DNA of 32,012 nt from Bacillus sp. 7884-1 (GTDB lineage Bacteria > Bacillota > Bacilli > Bacillales > Cytobacillaceae). Under the pieces are notes generated by a model. That model did not search any database, had not been told where the DNA came from, and was given only the letters and a program-made list of their open reading frames with translations. This document shows positions 1-7,821 of this stretch, piece by piece (the stretch's first letter is position 1; each line of letters opens with the position of its first letter). A program made the position numbers and the translations under genes. The DNA is taken from positions 1-32,012 of the forward strand of contig NZ_NPDD01000220.1 of NCBI RefSeq assembly GCF_002272245.1, written 5' to 3'.

Positions 1-269
1 TGTAATTAAAACTAACTAGAAAAGTATGTTGCTAACTTCGCCACATCGTATCGGCGACATTGATAATCTTACAACGAATTACGACAAAAATCAACACCAA
101 ATTTTAAGGATTTTTTTGGAAGTGAAAAACACAAATAAATTATCCAAAAATATTTAAAATCTTAAAAGATCACAAAGATTTTGTATCGAAAAAAAAAAAT
201 TGGTTTAGAACTATTTTTATGGGAAAAAATACAATATAATTCATTCCCAAAAAAGGAGATGATGTAACC

Positions 270-416
270 TTGAGTTATATCCAGAAAAAAGATGCTGACA
301 AAGTTCTTACGAGTCAGGAAAATCAGGATGAAAACTCAAGTAACGGTGAGAAATCACCTGAATTTGATGTTTTTGGAACAGCGCTAAATGACCTGCACAG
401 TCCTTTTGAATTTTAA
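270..416 (+). CDS. Small hypothetical protein, 48 aa, TTG start
   Basis: I do not recognise this protein. The reading frame starts at a TTG placed 9 nt after a good ribosome binding site (AAGGAGAT, 253-260). The two ATG codons nearer to that site run straight into stops. The product is 48 residues, very hydrophilic and acidic in the middle (QENQDENSSNGEK), with a hydrophobic/aromatic C-terminus (VFGTALNDLHSPFEF). It has no signal peptide or membrane segment. The stop codon overlaps a perfect 23-bp terminator stem, which supports a real short transcript. A TATAAT at 235-240 could be the -10 element, but no good -35 is seen. Bases 1-234 hold nothing else that I can support. The composition would suit a small sporulation or intrinsically disordered protein, but that is only a guess. 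Confidence 0.55.
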   Translation: MSYIQKKDADKVLTSQENQDENSSNGEKSPEFDVFGTALNDLHSPFEF

Positions 417-464
417 AAACCCATAGTATAAAAGAGGTTATCCTCTTTTATACTATGGGTTTTT
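415..464. terminator. Bidirectional intrinsic terminator, perfect 23-bp stem
   Basis: Positions 415-437 and 442-464 are perfect reverse complements, separated by a 4-nt loop (TTAT). The arms begin with A5 and end with T5, so the hairpin can terminate both the small plus-strand gene ending at 416 and the minus-strand methyltransferase gene ending at 467. Confidence 0.85.
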
Positions 465-466
465 AC

Positions 467-1237
467 TTACCTTTTTATCGCTTTTAAAACTATGGCTTCT
501 CCAACAAAAGAAATAATTATATCATTCTCAATCTGAATTCTAAATTTTTTTTGGATTTCTTTGGATGCTTTAATAACCAATTGAGTTAACTGATTCTTTT
601 CAGGTTCTGGCAGCTTCATGTTCGCACACCATGATTCAAAACGAAAAGTCTTTTCAAATCGGTACCATTCAAATATTTCCAAACCACTATCCTCAAGCTT
701 TTGAATCCATTCGGACTTTTTCCAAGCACGAAAATGACTATAATCCCGTAACTTTTCAATCGTATTATAGAATTGATCGTATTCATTATGCTCTGGGACT
801 ACATTATCATCCAGTAGAAATTGTCCTTTGGGCTTTAATACTCGATGTACTTCCTTTATGAATAAATCCACATGAGGAAAATGATGTGGCGCAATTCTAC
901 AGGTAACAATATCAAATGACTCATCCGGAAATGGCAGCTGCTCAGCATCTCCATGTATAAATTCAACATTTTGATGGCCATTATTTTTAATGAAATTCTC
1001 AGCAGCTGCCAGCATTTCTGCAGTAAGATCAACTGCCGTTACCCTACTAACCAATGGTGCAAATGCATTGGCTGTATGCCCGCCGCCTGTTGCAATATCA
1101 AGCAGGACTTCCTGTCCATTTAGTTTAGCCATTTCCACCATTTTCGTTAAGTCTTTTCCATCCTTATGAATGGGACTTGAAACGTAAGAGCTTGCATTTT
1201 TTCCAAATTGCTGTTGAACAACTTTTTTTATATCCAT
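467..1237 (-). CDS. Class I SAM-dependent methyltransferase (Methyltransf_11/UbiE-like)
   Basis: This is a cytosolic class I methyltransferase of 256 residues; the substrate cannot be told from the sequence. The SAM site is clear: motif I VLLDIATGGG at about residues 44-53, the acidic ribose-binding residue in AVDLT near residue 70, a GDAEQLPFPD loop at about 96-105, and FDIVTCRIAPHHF after it. These follow the UbiE/Methyltransf_11 pattern. A GTG three codons upstream (1246) is in frame, but it lies inside the ribosome binding site AGAGGTGAT, so the ATG at 1237 is the better start. The gene appears monocistronic: it shares the terminator at 415-464, and exoA lies 93 nt upstream in the same direction. 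B. subtilis has similar proteins of unknown substrate such as YcgJ. Annotation as a ubiquinone or menaquinone enzyme would be unsafe. Confidence 0.9.
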   Translation of the reverse strand: MDIKKVVQQQFGKNASSYVSSPIHKDGKDLTKMVEMAKLNGQEVLLDIATGGGHTANAFAPLVSRVTAVDLTAEMLAAAENFIKNNGHQNVEFIHGDAEQLPFPDESFDIVTCRIAPHHFPHVDLFIKEVHRVLKPKGQFLLDDNVVPEHNEYDQFYNTIEKLRDYSHFRAWKKSEWIQKLEDSGLEIFEWYRFEKTFRFESWCANMKLPEPEKNQLTQLVIKASKEIQKKFRIQIENDIIISFVGEAIVLKAIKR

Positions 1238-1330
1238 GAGAATCACCTCTTAATTCTAATTTATATTATTCAATTACTAATTAAAATTACAAGGTTTTTA
1301 TGATTCATCATAAGAAAAACTTATAGGATT

Positions 1331-2086
1331 TTACATTTCAAATTCTAGAACAACCGGGCAATGATCGCTGCCCATTATTTCACAATGAATATCTGCAGAA
1401 ATTAAAGAGTCACGAAGTTTTTCTGAGACAATAAAATAATCAATCCGCCAGCCAATATTCCGCTCACGAACCTTAGCCATGTAGCTCCACCATGTGTAAG
1501 ACCCTTCTTTATCTGGATAAAAATGGCGGTAGCTATCTACAAATCCTGACTCCAGGAGGGAAGTCATTTTTCCGCGTTCCTCCACTGTAAAACCAGAATT
1601 ACCTAAATTTGATTTTGGATTTCTCAAGTCAATTTCCTGATGAGCCACATTTAAATCTCCGCATAAAACTACAGGCTTAATTTGATCTAAATCTTTTAAA
1701 TGTGAGAAAATCCTGTCTTCCCAAGCTAATCTGAAATCTATTCTTGCTAAATCTCTTTGAGAATTCGGAGTATAAACATTTACAAGATAAAAACCCTCAA
1801 ATTCTAACGTAAGAATTCGGCCTTCATCTTGTGAATCTTCATTCCCTAAACCAAAAGAGACTGAAATTGGTTCCTTTTTTGTAAAAACAGCTGTACCAGA
1901 ATAGCCCTTTTTGACTGCGTAGTTCCAGTATTGATGATACCCTTCGAGATCAAGTGAGATTTGACCTTCCTGTAATTTTGTCTCCTGTACGCAGAAAATA
2001 TCTGCATTAACTTCTTTAAAATAATCTAAAAATCCTTTATTAACACAGGCTCTTAGCCCATTAACGTTCCAAGAAACTAATTTCAT
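1331..2086 (-). CDS. exoA: Exodeoxyribonuclease III / AP endonuclease ExoA
   Basis: This is a base-excision repair nuclease that cuts DNA 5' to abasic sites and has 3'-5' exonuclease and 3'-phosphatase activity in this family. The 251 residues cover a complete Xth/ExoA endonuclease-exonuclease-phosphatase fold. Visible catalytic residues are N7 (SWNVNGLR), the metal-binding E35 (CVQETKLQ), D144 and N146 (GDLNVAHQEID), D216 in WRIDYF, and D241-H242 in GSDHCPV. The start ATG follows AGGAGAGG. The gene stands alone on the minus strand. An imperfect AT-rich inverted repeat downstream (about 1294-1320) has no convincing U-tract, so its terminator is uncertain. Family assignment is firm. Confidence 0.95.
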   Translation of the reverse strand: MKLVSWNVNGLRACVNKGFLDYFKEVNADIFCVQETKLQEGQISLDLEGYHQYWNYAVKKGYSGTAVFTKKEPISVSFGLGNEDSQDEGRILTLEFEGFYLVNVYTPNSQRDLARIDFRLAWEDRIFSHLKDLDQIKPVVLCGDLNVAHQEIDLRNPKSNLGNSGFTVEERGKMTSLLESGFVDSYRHFYPDKEGSYTWWSYMAKVRERNIGWRIDYFIVSEKLRDSLISADIHCEIMGSDHCPVVLEFEM

Positions 2087-2252
2087 TATGCTATCCCTCT
2101 CCTGTTACTATCTTTTATAGATTGATAGGAGTCATTTTATCAGCTTTAGCTAATGATGGAAAGCACTGCGATTTTGCTGTCTTATGTTTTTCAAAAATAA
2201 CGAAATAAATTTCCAAAAAACAGGAAAAATAAACTAAAAAAGGAAGTCCCCT

Positions 2253-2738
2253 ATGAAATACTTAATTAAATTCTTAACAAGATATGAAAAGCTTGTCTAT
2301 ACAGTCATGATGATTATCCCCTGGCTAACTGCACCTTTTTTAGGAAAAAGAATATTTAAGCGATTTACCCCAGGCGCATTGTTTATTTGTATGTTTGTTC
2401 TAGTTGAGGGCATGTTTGCGCACAAGAAACTTGGTGGTTATTTTCATAAAAAACTGTTTCCAAAAGTTATTGGAGAACTCCCACTCATAATTGGACCATT
2501 CTTCATTGGAACCCTATGGATCATGAAATTTACATATGGTAATTTGAAAAGATACTTTATTACAAATTTCAGTGTTAATGCTTTTTTTGTTTATATCCAA
2601 GTTCCTATATTAAAAAAACTCGGATATGCCTCTTTAATTAGATTAAGTAAATTCCGCTTTTTCCTCATCTTCTTATTCAAAGCAGGTCTACTATATATTT
2701 TCCAATTCTTTTATGAGAAGAAGAATAAACTAAGCTAA
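2253..2738 (+). CDS. Hypothetical multi-spanning membrane protein, 161 aa
   Basis: The family is not recognised. The 161-residue product is basic and strongly hydrophobic. Likely membrane segments lie near residues 15-30 (TVMMIIPWLTAPFLG), 40-55 (GALFICMFVLVEGMF), 73-92 (VIGELPLIIGPFFIGTLW), 103-117 and 133-153. The short loops are rich in Lys and Arg, and the tail is KKNKLS. The start ATG is preceded by AAAGGAAG. The gene converges on the deacetylase gene and shares its terminator at 2744-2774. The size and architecture are like those of small Bacillaceae membrane proteins of unknown function, including the gene at 4331-4780, but I see no clear sequence match between the two. Confidence 0.7.
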   Translation: MKYLIKFLTRYEKLVYTVMMIIPWLTAPFLGKRIFKRFTPGALFICMFVLVEGMFAHKKLGGYFHKKLFPKVIGELPLIIGPFFIGTLWIMKFTYGNLKRYFITNFSVNAFFVYIQVPILKKLGYASLIRLSKFRFFLIFLFKAGLLYIFQFFYEKKNKLS

Positions 2739-2743
2739 ACCTC

Positions 2744-2774
2744 AAAAAAAGACAACTTTAAGTTGTCTTTTTTT
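2744..2774. terminator. Bidirectional intrinsic terminator
   Basis: A7-GACAACTT at 2744-2758 is the exact reverse complement of AAGTTGTC-T7 at 2760-2774. The G+C core GACAAC/GTTGTC flanked by A and T runs serves the convergent genes ending at 2738 (+) and 2773 (-). Confidence 0.85.
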
Positions 2775-3555
2775 ATGGGATAAGATATTGTTCTGTTAAT
2801 TTTGTTGCAAATAGCTGTGAAACTGGAACTATTTTGATGTTTCGTCTTTTAAATTCATCCATTGATTGAAAAATCCCTACTGAACATACCTTTCCTGTGA
2901 CTCCAACATGTCCAATCGCAATTCCCTTGCCTGTAAATTCGGTTATTTTAGCTAATCTCTTCATCTGTTTTCTGACATGGCTTGAGGAGGAAATATCATC
3001 TAGGAAGACATCTCTTTTTAAAAGCGGGACGTTCATTTCCTCTGTAACTTTTGGAAACTTTGATTTAGGGCTTGTACCGCTATCGATAATATACAACTTT
3101 TTCTCCTTGGCAACTGCTACAATCGCTCTTACGATTTCCTCATCCTCGACCGCTAGCGAACCCATATGGTTGTTCATCCCAACTGCATAGGGAACGGACT
3201 TTAATGCATCCTCCACCCTTTGCTTTACCTCTTTTGATGAAAGATCTACCGTAATCGGTTTCGGACCGAGCCACGAGCGCTTTCCTCTTTTTGGCTGCAT
3301 CGGTAAATGAACGATGACTTCAAATCCATTTTCATGGGCCCATTCGGCGTGTTCCTTCGAGTGTTCGGTAAAAGGCATGACTGCGGCAGTAATTGGAATG
3401 TTTCCTTCAAGAAAATCTCTAACTCCACCCGTCCCTCCCCCGAAGTCATCAATAATAATAGCAGCCTTAAGCTGCTTTTCATTCTTTTTAGCTAAAGCTG
3501 GATTTTGCATGGAGAGCAACAAAAACGGGATGAGTAAAAGAGCAAATCTTTTCAT
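2773..3555 (-). CDS. Divergent polysaccharide deacetylase family protein (YibQ-like), secreted
   Basis: This is a 260-residue protein of the divergent polysaccharide deacetylase family (Polysacc_deac_2, E. coli YibQ type), predicted to act outside the membrane on cell-wall or glycan material. No substrate is established. The N-terminus MKRFALLLIPFLLL...ALAKK is a typical signal peptide of about 22 residues. The family's NodB-like core is visible: AAIIIDDFGGG (31-41, with the Asp pair D36-D37), AVMPF (58-62), IVHLPMQP (81-88) and MNNHMGS (127-133). The frame is open for 30 more codons upstream, but the start at 3555 has a strong GGGAGG site 5-6 nt away and puts the signal peptide at the N-terminus. 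It lies downstream of ppiB, with ppiB's terminator between them, so it is probably transcribed alone. Confidence 0.85.
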   Translation of the reverse strand: MKRFALLLIPFLLLSMQNPALAKKNEKQLKAAIIIDDFGGGTGGVRDFLEGNIPITAAVMPFTEHSKEHAEWAHENGFEVIVHLPMQPKRGKRSWLGPKPITVDLSSKEVKQRVEDALKSVPYAVGMNNHMGSLAVEDEEIVRAIVAVAKEKKLYIIDSGTSPKSKFPKVTEEMNVPLLKRDVFLDDISSSSHVRKQMKRLAKITEFTGKGIAIGHVGVTGKVCSVGIFQSMDEFKRRNIKIVPVSQLFATKLTEQYLIP

Positions 3556-3631
3556 AAAAACCTCCCATATTGATGTTTTTACGTTAATTTGCCCTGAGAG
3601 ATTTGATTCATTCTCGCGTTTTGAATATACG

Positions 3632-3660
3632 AAAAAAGAGCCCAATTGCTCGGCTCCTTT
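3632..3660 (-). terminator. Intrinsic terminator of ppiB
   Basis: Read on the minus strand, AAAGGAGCC and GGGCTCTTTTTT form a stem of about 9 bp (one G-U pair) around a GAGCAATTG loop, followed by six T. It starts 9 nt past the ppiB stop codon. Confidence 0.8.
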
Positions 3661-3668
3661 CGTACATC

Positions 3669-4109
3669 CTATTCTTCGTCGTATACTTCCACTTTTTCCA
3701 TAACATCGCCATTGCGCATAGCTTTTGCTGCTTCAAGACCAGAAGTCACTTTACCGAAAACAGTGTGAACACCATTTAGATGCGGCTGGGACTCGTGAAC
3801 GATAAAGAATTGGCTACCGCCTGTATCTTTACCAGCATGCGCCATAGAAAGAGAACCAGGGACATGTGTGTGGGGGTTTCCTTGTGTTTCACATTTAATT
3901 GTGTAACCAGGGCCACCCGTACCAGTTCCAGTTGGGCACCCACCTTGGCTTACAAATCCAGGAATAACGCGGTGAAAATTCAACCCATTGTAAAAACCTT
4001 CTTTTGCTAACTTTTCAAAGTTTGCAACAGTACCAGGTGCTTCGTTTGGATATAATTCAAATTCAATTTTTTCTCCGTTTTGCATTTGAATGTGTCCTTT
4101 TTTAGCCAC
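3669..4109 (-). CDS. ppiB: Peptidyl-prolyl cis-trans isomerase, cyclophilin type (PpiB)
   Basis: This is a cytosolic cyclophilin that catalyses cis-trans isomerisation of X-Pro bonds. The 146-residue product matches B. subtilis PpiB closely along its length. Motifs seen are [13 protein letters not shown] (45-57, with active-site Arg47 and Gln55), [14 protein letters not shown] (89-102) and [11 protein letters not shown] (111-121). The GTG at 4109 (giving MAKKGHIQ...) is preferred because AAAGGAG lies 9 nt upstream. An in-frame ATG at 4118 directly abuts the ribosome binding site, and upstream ATGs at 4139 and 4148 precede it. The gene is followed by its own terminator and is divergent from the candidate RNA at 4213-4332. 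Confidence 0.95.
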   Translation of the reverse strand: MAKKGHIQMQNGEKIEFELYPNEAPGTVANFEKLAKEGFYNGLNFHRVIPGFVSQGGCPTGTGTGGPGYTIKCETQGNPHTHVPGSLSMAHAGKDTGGSQFFIVHESQPHLNGVHTVFGKVTSGLEAAKAMRNGDVMEKVEVYDEE

Positions 4110-4205
4110 AATGAACATCTCCTTTATGTAAAAAATCATTTTTATCATACACTTTTCCTGACAGAAAAGAAAGTTTCATGGATTAAATCCTCAATATTGT
4201 GGTAT

Positions 4206-4211
4206 TATAAT
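4206..4211 (+). promoter_or_regulatory. Possible -10 element for the RNA at 4213-4332
   Basis: A perfect TATAAT (within TATTATAATAG) sits just before the long inverted repeat. The expected -35 region 17 nt upstream reads TTAAAT and is poor, so the sigma factor and exact start are unresolved. Confidence 0.35.
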
Positions 4212-4212
4212 A

Positions 4213-4332
4213 GTACCCCTTCCGAACATTCGCTTGTTGCGGGACACTTAACCACTGTACGGACGGAAGGGGTACGTAGTGTCGTTGGTAGCGGCATTAC
4301 GAGAAGCCAAGACCTGAGGTCTTGGCTTTTTT
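4213..4332 (+). ncRNA. Candidate structured small RNA, about 115-120 nt
   Basis: No open reading frame explains this segment between the divergent ppiB and the gene ending at 4331. It contains a perfect 12-bp inverted repeat (GTACCCCTTCCG at 4213-4224, CGGAAGGGGTAC at 4264-4275) closing a 39-nt loop. In that loop GACACT (4243-4248) is complementary to AGTGTC (4278-4283), just 3' of the stem, so an H-type pseudoknot could form. A strong plus-strand terminator (4304-4332) closes the unit and a TATAAT precedes it. The segment is more G+C rich than its surroundings. I cannot match it with confidence to a named Bacillus sRNA (RoxS, CsfG, SR1, 6S). A cis-acting role is less likely, because the downstream plus strand has no gene for over 1.5 kb. 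Confidence 0.5.
4304..4332 (+). terminator. Strong intrinsic terminator of the candidate RNA
   Basis: AAGCCAAGACC/GGTCTTGGCTT forms a perfect stem of at least 10 bp with a CTGAG-type loop and ends in six T on the plus strand. The minus strand has no matching U-run, so the signal belongs to a plus-strand transcript. Confidence 0.9.
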
Positions 4333-4780
4333 AATGCTCTTTATTAGTCAATTGATAAAATAAGAAAATAAACGAAAAGAAAACCAGATACCCATAAAAG
4401 CTATAGATATGCTTCCAATCAACAGAATGCTCGAATAAACCAAAGAGTTCAGAAAACCTTTCAAAAATAGGCATCAGTAAGCTTAGAAAAATAATAATTC
4501 CAACCTTCCCCCATTTCGTAACCTTTTTCATCATCATTAAGTAAACCAGAACGAGAATTGGCAATCCTACAAAGGTGAAGGCAATATTAAACGACAACAC
4601 CTCAGGAAATGGTCGAATTGGGAACATGTACATTTTCTTGTCAACAAAGAAAAGATCCAAGGAAGTACCCAGCAATATAGTCAATATGATTACAGGGCCA
4701 TATTCTTTAATCAAAAATGGTAATGACTTTTTTTGCCAAGGCGGCAAGTTCAAGCCTTTCAAGCGTTTTACAGTATTCAT
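4331..4780 (-). CDS. Small membrane protein, possibly CBO0543 family
   Basis: This is a 149-residue integral membrane protein. Hydrophobic segments are seen around residues 20-38 (YGPVIILTILLGTSLDLFF), 55-75 (FNIAFTFVGLPILVLVYLMM), 83-100 (VGIIIFLSLLMPIF) and 122-142 (FYGYLVFFSFIFLFYQL). This four-helix layout and the FVDKKMYMFPIRPFPE stretch after helix 1 are like the CBO0543 family of Firmicutes, whose function is unknown; I hold that match loosely. The start at 4780 has GGGGAGAT six nt upstream. The gene overlaps the 3' end of the DUF2515 gene by 74 nt in another frame, so the two are co-transcribed and probably translationally coupled. It ends against the terminator of the opposing RNA. 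Confidence 0.7.
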   Translation of the reverse strand: MNTVKRLKGLNLPPWQKKSLPFLIKEYGPVIILTILLGTSLDLFFVDKKMYMFPIRPFPEVLSFNIAFTFVGLPILVLVYLMMMKKVTKWGKVGIIIFLSLLMPIFERFSELFGLFEHSVDWKHIYSFYGYLVFFSFIFLFYQLTNKEH

Positions 4781-5843
4781 ATTCAATCTCCCCGTTAATT
4801 TGTGTTTCATTAAGCTCCGAGAGATAGTCAGCTATTTGCCACTCACTAAACCAATCTCCCTTTTCCGCTTCTAGGTGATGAACATTTTTCCACGCAGACG
4901 TTAAATCCGGACTATAGATTTTTCTTGCTCCCCATCTAAGCTTGCAGGCATTTAAGCGAAGCTGATAGGGAATTCCTGGAACACCTTCATTCACATTATT
5001 AAAAATATACGGCCAATAATCTTTTCTAGACCCTGTATGGGGGTGTACTTTTGCCCATTGTACAAATTGATTTACTAATTCCTTTTTTTGAAAAAGAACA
5101 GCATACAATCTTTTACCTAAAAGAATACGCTCATGTAAGGATTGAAACTGATGGAGTGTTTGCCCGGCAAGGCTCTTTTTTCGATAGGGAAACAAAATAT
5201 GATTAAATGAGAGCACATCCTGAAGCTTAAACTCCAACGTGTTAAGTACGCCCTTCTGATAGATGGGATTTTGGATTACCCTTTTTTCCAAATAATTTTG
5301 TTCATTAATGATAAGAGCCATTGTGAGGAGATAGGTGTCAGGTACACTCCAAAAGTAATTCCAAATCGTCTCCATGAAGATGGATATGTTCAAATAAGGC
5401 AACAAATAAAATAAAGGTTTCTTTCTTTTTATGCTTTCACTGTATAGTAAAAATTGTGGATAAGCGTCTTGAAAAATCAGCCAATTTCCGCGTTCTAAAA
5501 AGGTAAAAAAGTCATTCCTTTCTTTTTTCGTAAGCAAGCGTGTGAGGAGATCACCTTTTAAATCGGTCATATTCCAGCCGCCATTTCTAGATACCATATG
5601 CCCTAAAAATGCCCAATGGATTTCAGGATGTTTTTGGTAAACATCAAAATACGCTTTAGTTCTTGTCACATTATTAAGGTTCAGTTCGCTTGTATTCTTT
5701 CTTATCTTTTCTAGAAGACCCTGTTCCTCTTTTGTTAATATATTGGGGTCAATAACTACATTCTTTTTCGCCTTTACCTTTAATTCATCCTTAATGTTTT
5801 CAATCGGAGTTTTTTCCCTGCTTCTGATAAAAAAAATAAGCAT
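4707..5843 (-). CDS. DUF2515 family protein (YppC-like)
   Basis: This protein of 378 residues has no known function. The segment HWAFLGHMVSRNGGWNM (about 76-92) followed by TDLKG, and the later tract with NNVNEGVPGIPYQLRLNACK, are the features by which I recall the DUF2515 family, represented in B. subtilis by YppC. The N-terminus is short and hydrophobic (MLIFFI) and then basic. It is not long enough for a clear membrane helix, so the protein is probably cytosolic or peripheral. GGGAGG is only 2 nt from the ATG, an unusually short spacing, and I see no better start. It is divergent from the cyclase gene, with 81 nt between the starts, and overlaps the next gene by 74 nt. Confidence 0.8.
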   Translation of the reverse strand: MLIFFIRSREKTPIENIKDELKVKAKKNVVIDPNILTKEEQGLLEKIRKNTSELNLNNVTRTKAYFDVYQKHPEIHWAFLGHMVSRNGGWNMTDLKGDLLTRLLTKKERNDFFTFLERGNWLIFQDAYPQFLLYSESIKRKKPLFYLLPYLNISIFMETIWNYFWSVPDTYLLTMALIINEQNYLEKRVIQNPIYQKGVLNTLEFKLQDVLSFNHILFPYRKKSLAGQTLHQFQSLHERILLGKRLYAVLFQKKELVNQFVQWAKVHPHTGSRKDYWPYIFNNVNEGVPGIPYQLRLNACKLRWGARKIYSPDLTSAWKNVHHLEAEKGDWFSEWQIADYLSELNETQINGEIEYEYCKTLERLELAALAKKVITIFD

Positions 5844-5924
5844 AACCTCCCTCGAGAATTCTCTGTCTACTTGCTGAATATGTATAGATGAGAATATTCA
5901 ATTGGGAGAGGATGAACGCTTGCG

Positions 5925-7784
5925 ATGGTCAATACAAGTAAAGGCATTGACTGGCTGGTTGAGTCACTTAGAAGGGATCAATCTCCCGATGGCTCCTGGC
6001 ATTATCCATTTGAAACTGGATTATCGACAGATGCCTATATGATCATTTTATTACGGACATTGGAAATAAATGATGAAGAATTAATTAAAGGGCTGGCTGA
6101 GAGGATTTTACAGAGACAAGAAAAGAATGGTACCTGGAAGCTTTTTTATGATGAAGTGTCTGGTAATCTCACTGCCACCGTAGAATCCTATTATGCACTC
6201 CTCTATTCTGGTTACTTTGAAAAGCAGGATAAACGGCTTCGTGCAGCAAAAAAATATATTTTATCCAAGGGTGGTTTGGAAGAAGTTAGTATGTTTACAA
6301 AAGTGATGTTATCAATAACAGGGCAAATGAAATGGCCCTCCTTCTCCCCCCTTCCGATAGAGTTAATCTTATTGCCACTCAATTTTCCAATCAATTTCTA
6401 TTCCTTTTCTGTATATGGCAGGGCAAATCTGACCCCCTTGCTTATTCTTACTGATAAGAAATTTACCTTAACGACCAAAAAGAGTCCTGACCTTTCCGAT
6501 TTACGTGGAGGACGTGCTGATTCTGATACCTGGATTCGTTCGGAGGAAATACGTTCCCTTTTCTCTTTTATGGAAAAAGGGGTTAAGAATCTAATGGGGC
6601 TGCCACAACAGCTTCATGAGCTGGCACTGCAGCGGGCAAAAAAATATATGCTCAACCACATAGAAGCAGATGGTACGTTTTATAGCTACTACAGCTCTAC
6701 CTTCTTAATGATTTTCGCCCTCCTCGCACTGGGATATAAGAAAAACGACCCTGTTATTACAGTTGCTATTGACGGTATTAAAGCGATGAGAACTACCATT
6801 AAAGGACTTCCACATATGCAATACACAACGGCAAATGTGTGGAATACCTCGTTAATTGGCTACGCACTGCAAGAAGCAGGAATCTCACCAGAAGATTCAA
6901 TGGTTTTGAAAGCGAATCAGTATTTACTAGCCCGGCAGCACGACAAATTCGGAGATTGGGTGATTCATAATCCTAACAGTTTACCAGGAGGCTGGGGCTT
7001 TTCAGATATTAATACAATCAATCCAGATGTCGATGATACAACCGCATCTTTGAGGTCAATTTCTAGAATGAATTCTACAGGCGCGTGGAGTAGGGGGATT
7101 AACTGGTTACTATCAATGCAAAACAATGACGGTGGCTGGGCTGCTTTTGAAAAAAATACCGATACCAAGCTTTTTGAGTTTCTCCCTATTGAGAAGGCTC
7201 AATTTATCCTAACTGATCCATCGTGTGCAGATATCACCGGCCGTACTCTTGAGTTTTTTGGCAACTATACCAATTTATCGAGAGATCATCAAAGTATTAA
7301 AAAGGGAGTTAATTGGCTGTTAGATCACCAAGAGTGGGATGGTTCTTGGTATGGAAGATGGGGCATTTGTTATATTTACGGTACCTGGGGGGCGGTGACA
7401 GGTTTAACAGCAGTAGGAGTTCCTAGTAGTGATGCTTCGATTCAAAAAGCGATCCATTGGCTGCATCATATTCAAAACGTCGATGGAGGCTGGGGTGAGT
7501 CTTGTTATAGTGACAATAACGAAACCTATAAACCACTGGGAGCCAGCACCTTAACTCATACCGCCTGGGCACTGGATACATTAATAAGCGTTTCAGAAAA
7601 ACCCACCAATGAAATCCGCAAAGGTATTTCTTTTTTATTGAAGAACCTAGACAAAGAAGATTGGACCACCTCCTATCCGAAAGGACAAGGAATGGCCGGG
7701 GCTTTTTATATACACTATCATAGCTACCGCAATATTTTCCCGTTGCTTGCCTTAGCACATTATCGTAAAAAGTTCGAAAAATAA
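5925..7784 (+). CDS. sqhC: Squalene-hopene / tetraprenyl-beta-curcumene cyclase (SqhC-like)
   Basis: This is a class II triterpene cyclase of 619 residues. Such enzymes start protonation-driven cyclisation of squalene to hopene or, in B. subtilis, of tetraprenyl-beta-curcumene to sporulenol, acting as monotopic membrane proteins. The catalytic DXDD motif is DVDD at 368-371, so D370 should be the proton donor. QW-type repeats are visible at about 10-24, 391-405 (LLSMQNNDGGW), 463-475 (WLLDHQEWDGSW) and 511-523 (WLHHIQNVDGGW). The length is close to B. subtilis SqhC. An in-frame stop at 5913 fixes ATG 5925 as the start; GGGAGAGG lies 12-13 nt upstream, a long spacing. The gene stands alone with its own terminator. 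Sequence alone does not decide between hopene and sporulenol products; the sporulating host favours sporulenol-like chemistry. Confidence 0.93.
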   Translation: MVNTSKGIDWLVESLRRDQSPDGSWHYPFETGLSTDAYMIILLRTLEINDEELIKGLAERILQRQEKNGTWKLFYDEVSGNLTATVESYYALLYSGYFEKQDKRLRAAKKYILSKGGLEEVSMFTKVMLSITGQMKWPSFSPLPIELILLPLNFPINFYSFSVYGRANLTPLLILTDKKFTLTTKKSPDLSDLRGGRADSDTWIRSEEIRSLFSFMEKGVKNLMGLPQQLHELALQRAKKYMLNHIEADGTFYSYYSSTFLMIFALLALGYKKNDPVITVAIDGIKAMRTTIKGLPHMQYTTANVWNTSLIGYALQEAGISPEDSMVLKANQYLLARQHDKFGDWVIHNPNSLPGGWGFSDINTINPDVDDTTASLRSISRMNSTGAWSRGINWLLSMQNNDGGWAAFEKNTDTKLFEFLPIEKAQFILTDPSCADITGRTLEFFGNYTNLSRDHQSIKKGVNWLLDHQEWDGSWYGRWGICYIYGTWGAVTGLTAVGVPSSDASIQKAIHWLHHIQNVDGGWGESCYSDNNETYKPLGASTLTHTAWALDTLISVSEKPTNEIRKGISFLLKNLDKEDWTTSYPKGQGMAGAFYIHYHSYRNIFPLLALAHYRKKFEK

Positions 7785-7817
7785 CTCGACGGGACTCATC
7801 TGCTCCGTCGAGTTTTT
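7783..7817 (+). terminator. Intrinsic terminator of the cyclase gene
   Basis: AACTCGACGG (7783-7792) pairs perfectly with CCGTCGAGTT (7805-7814) across a 12-nt loop, and the arm runs into TTTTT. It overlaps the end of the stop codon of the cyclase gene. Confidence 0.85.
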
Positions 7818-7821
7818 GTTC

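Noticed and set aside
1294..1320. Terminator of exoA
   Set aside because: An imperfect AT-only inverted repeat with a bulge and no U-tract; too weak to call.
3556..3645. 30-residue N-terminal extension of the deacetylase
   Set aside because: It would bury the signal peptide and crosses the ppiB terminator; the ATG at 3555 has the strong ribosome binding site.
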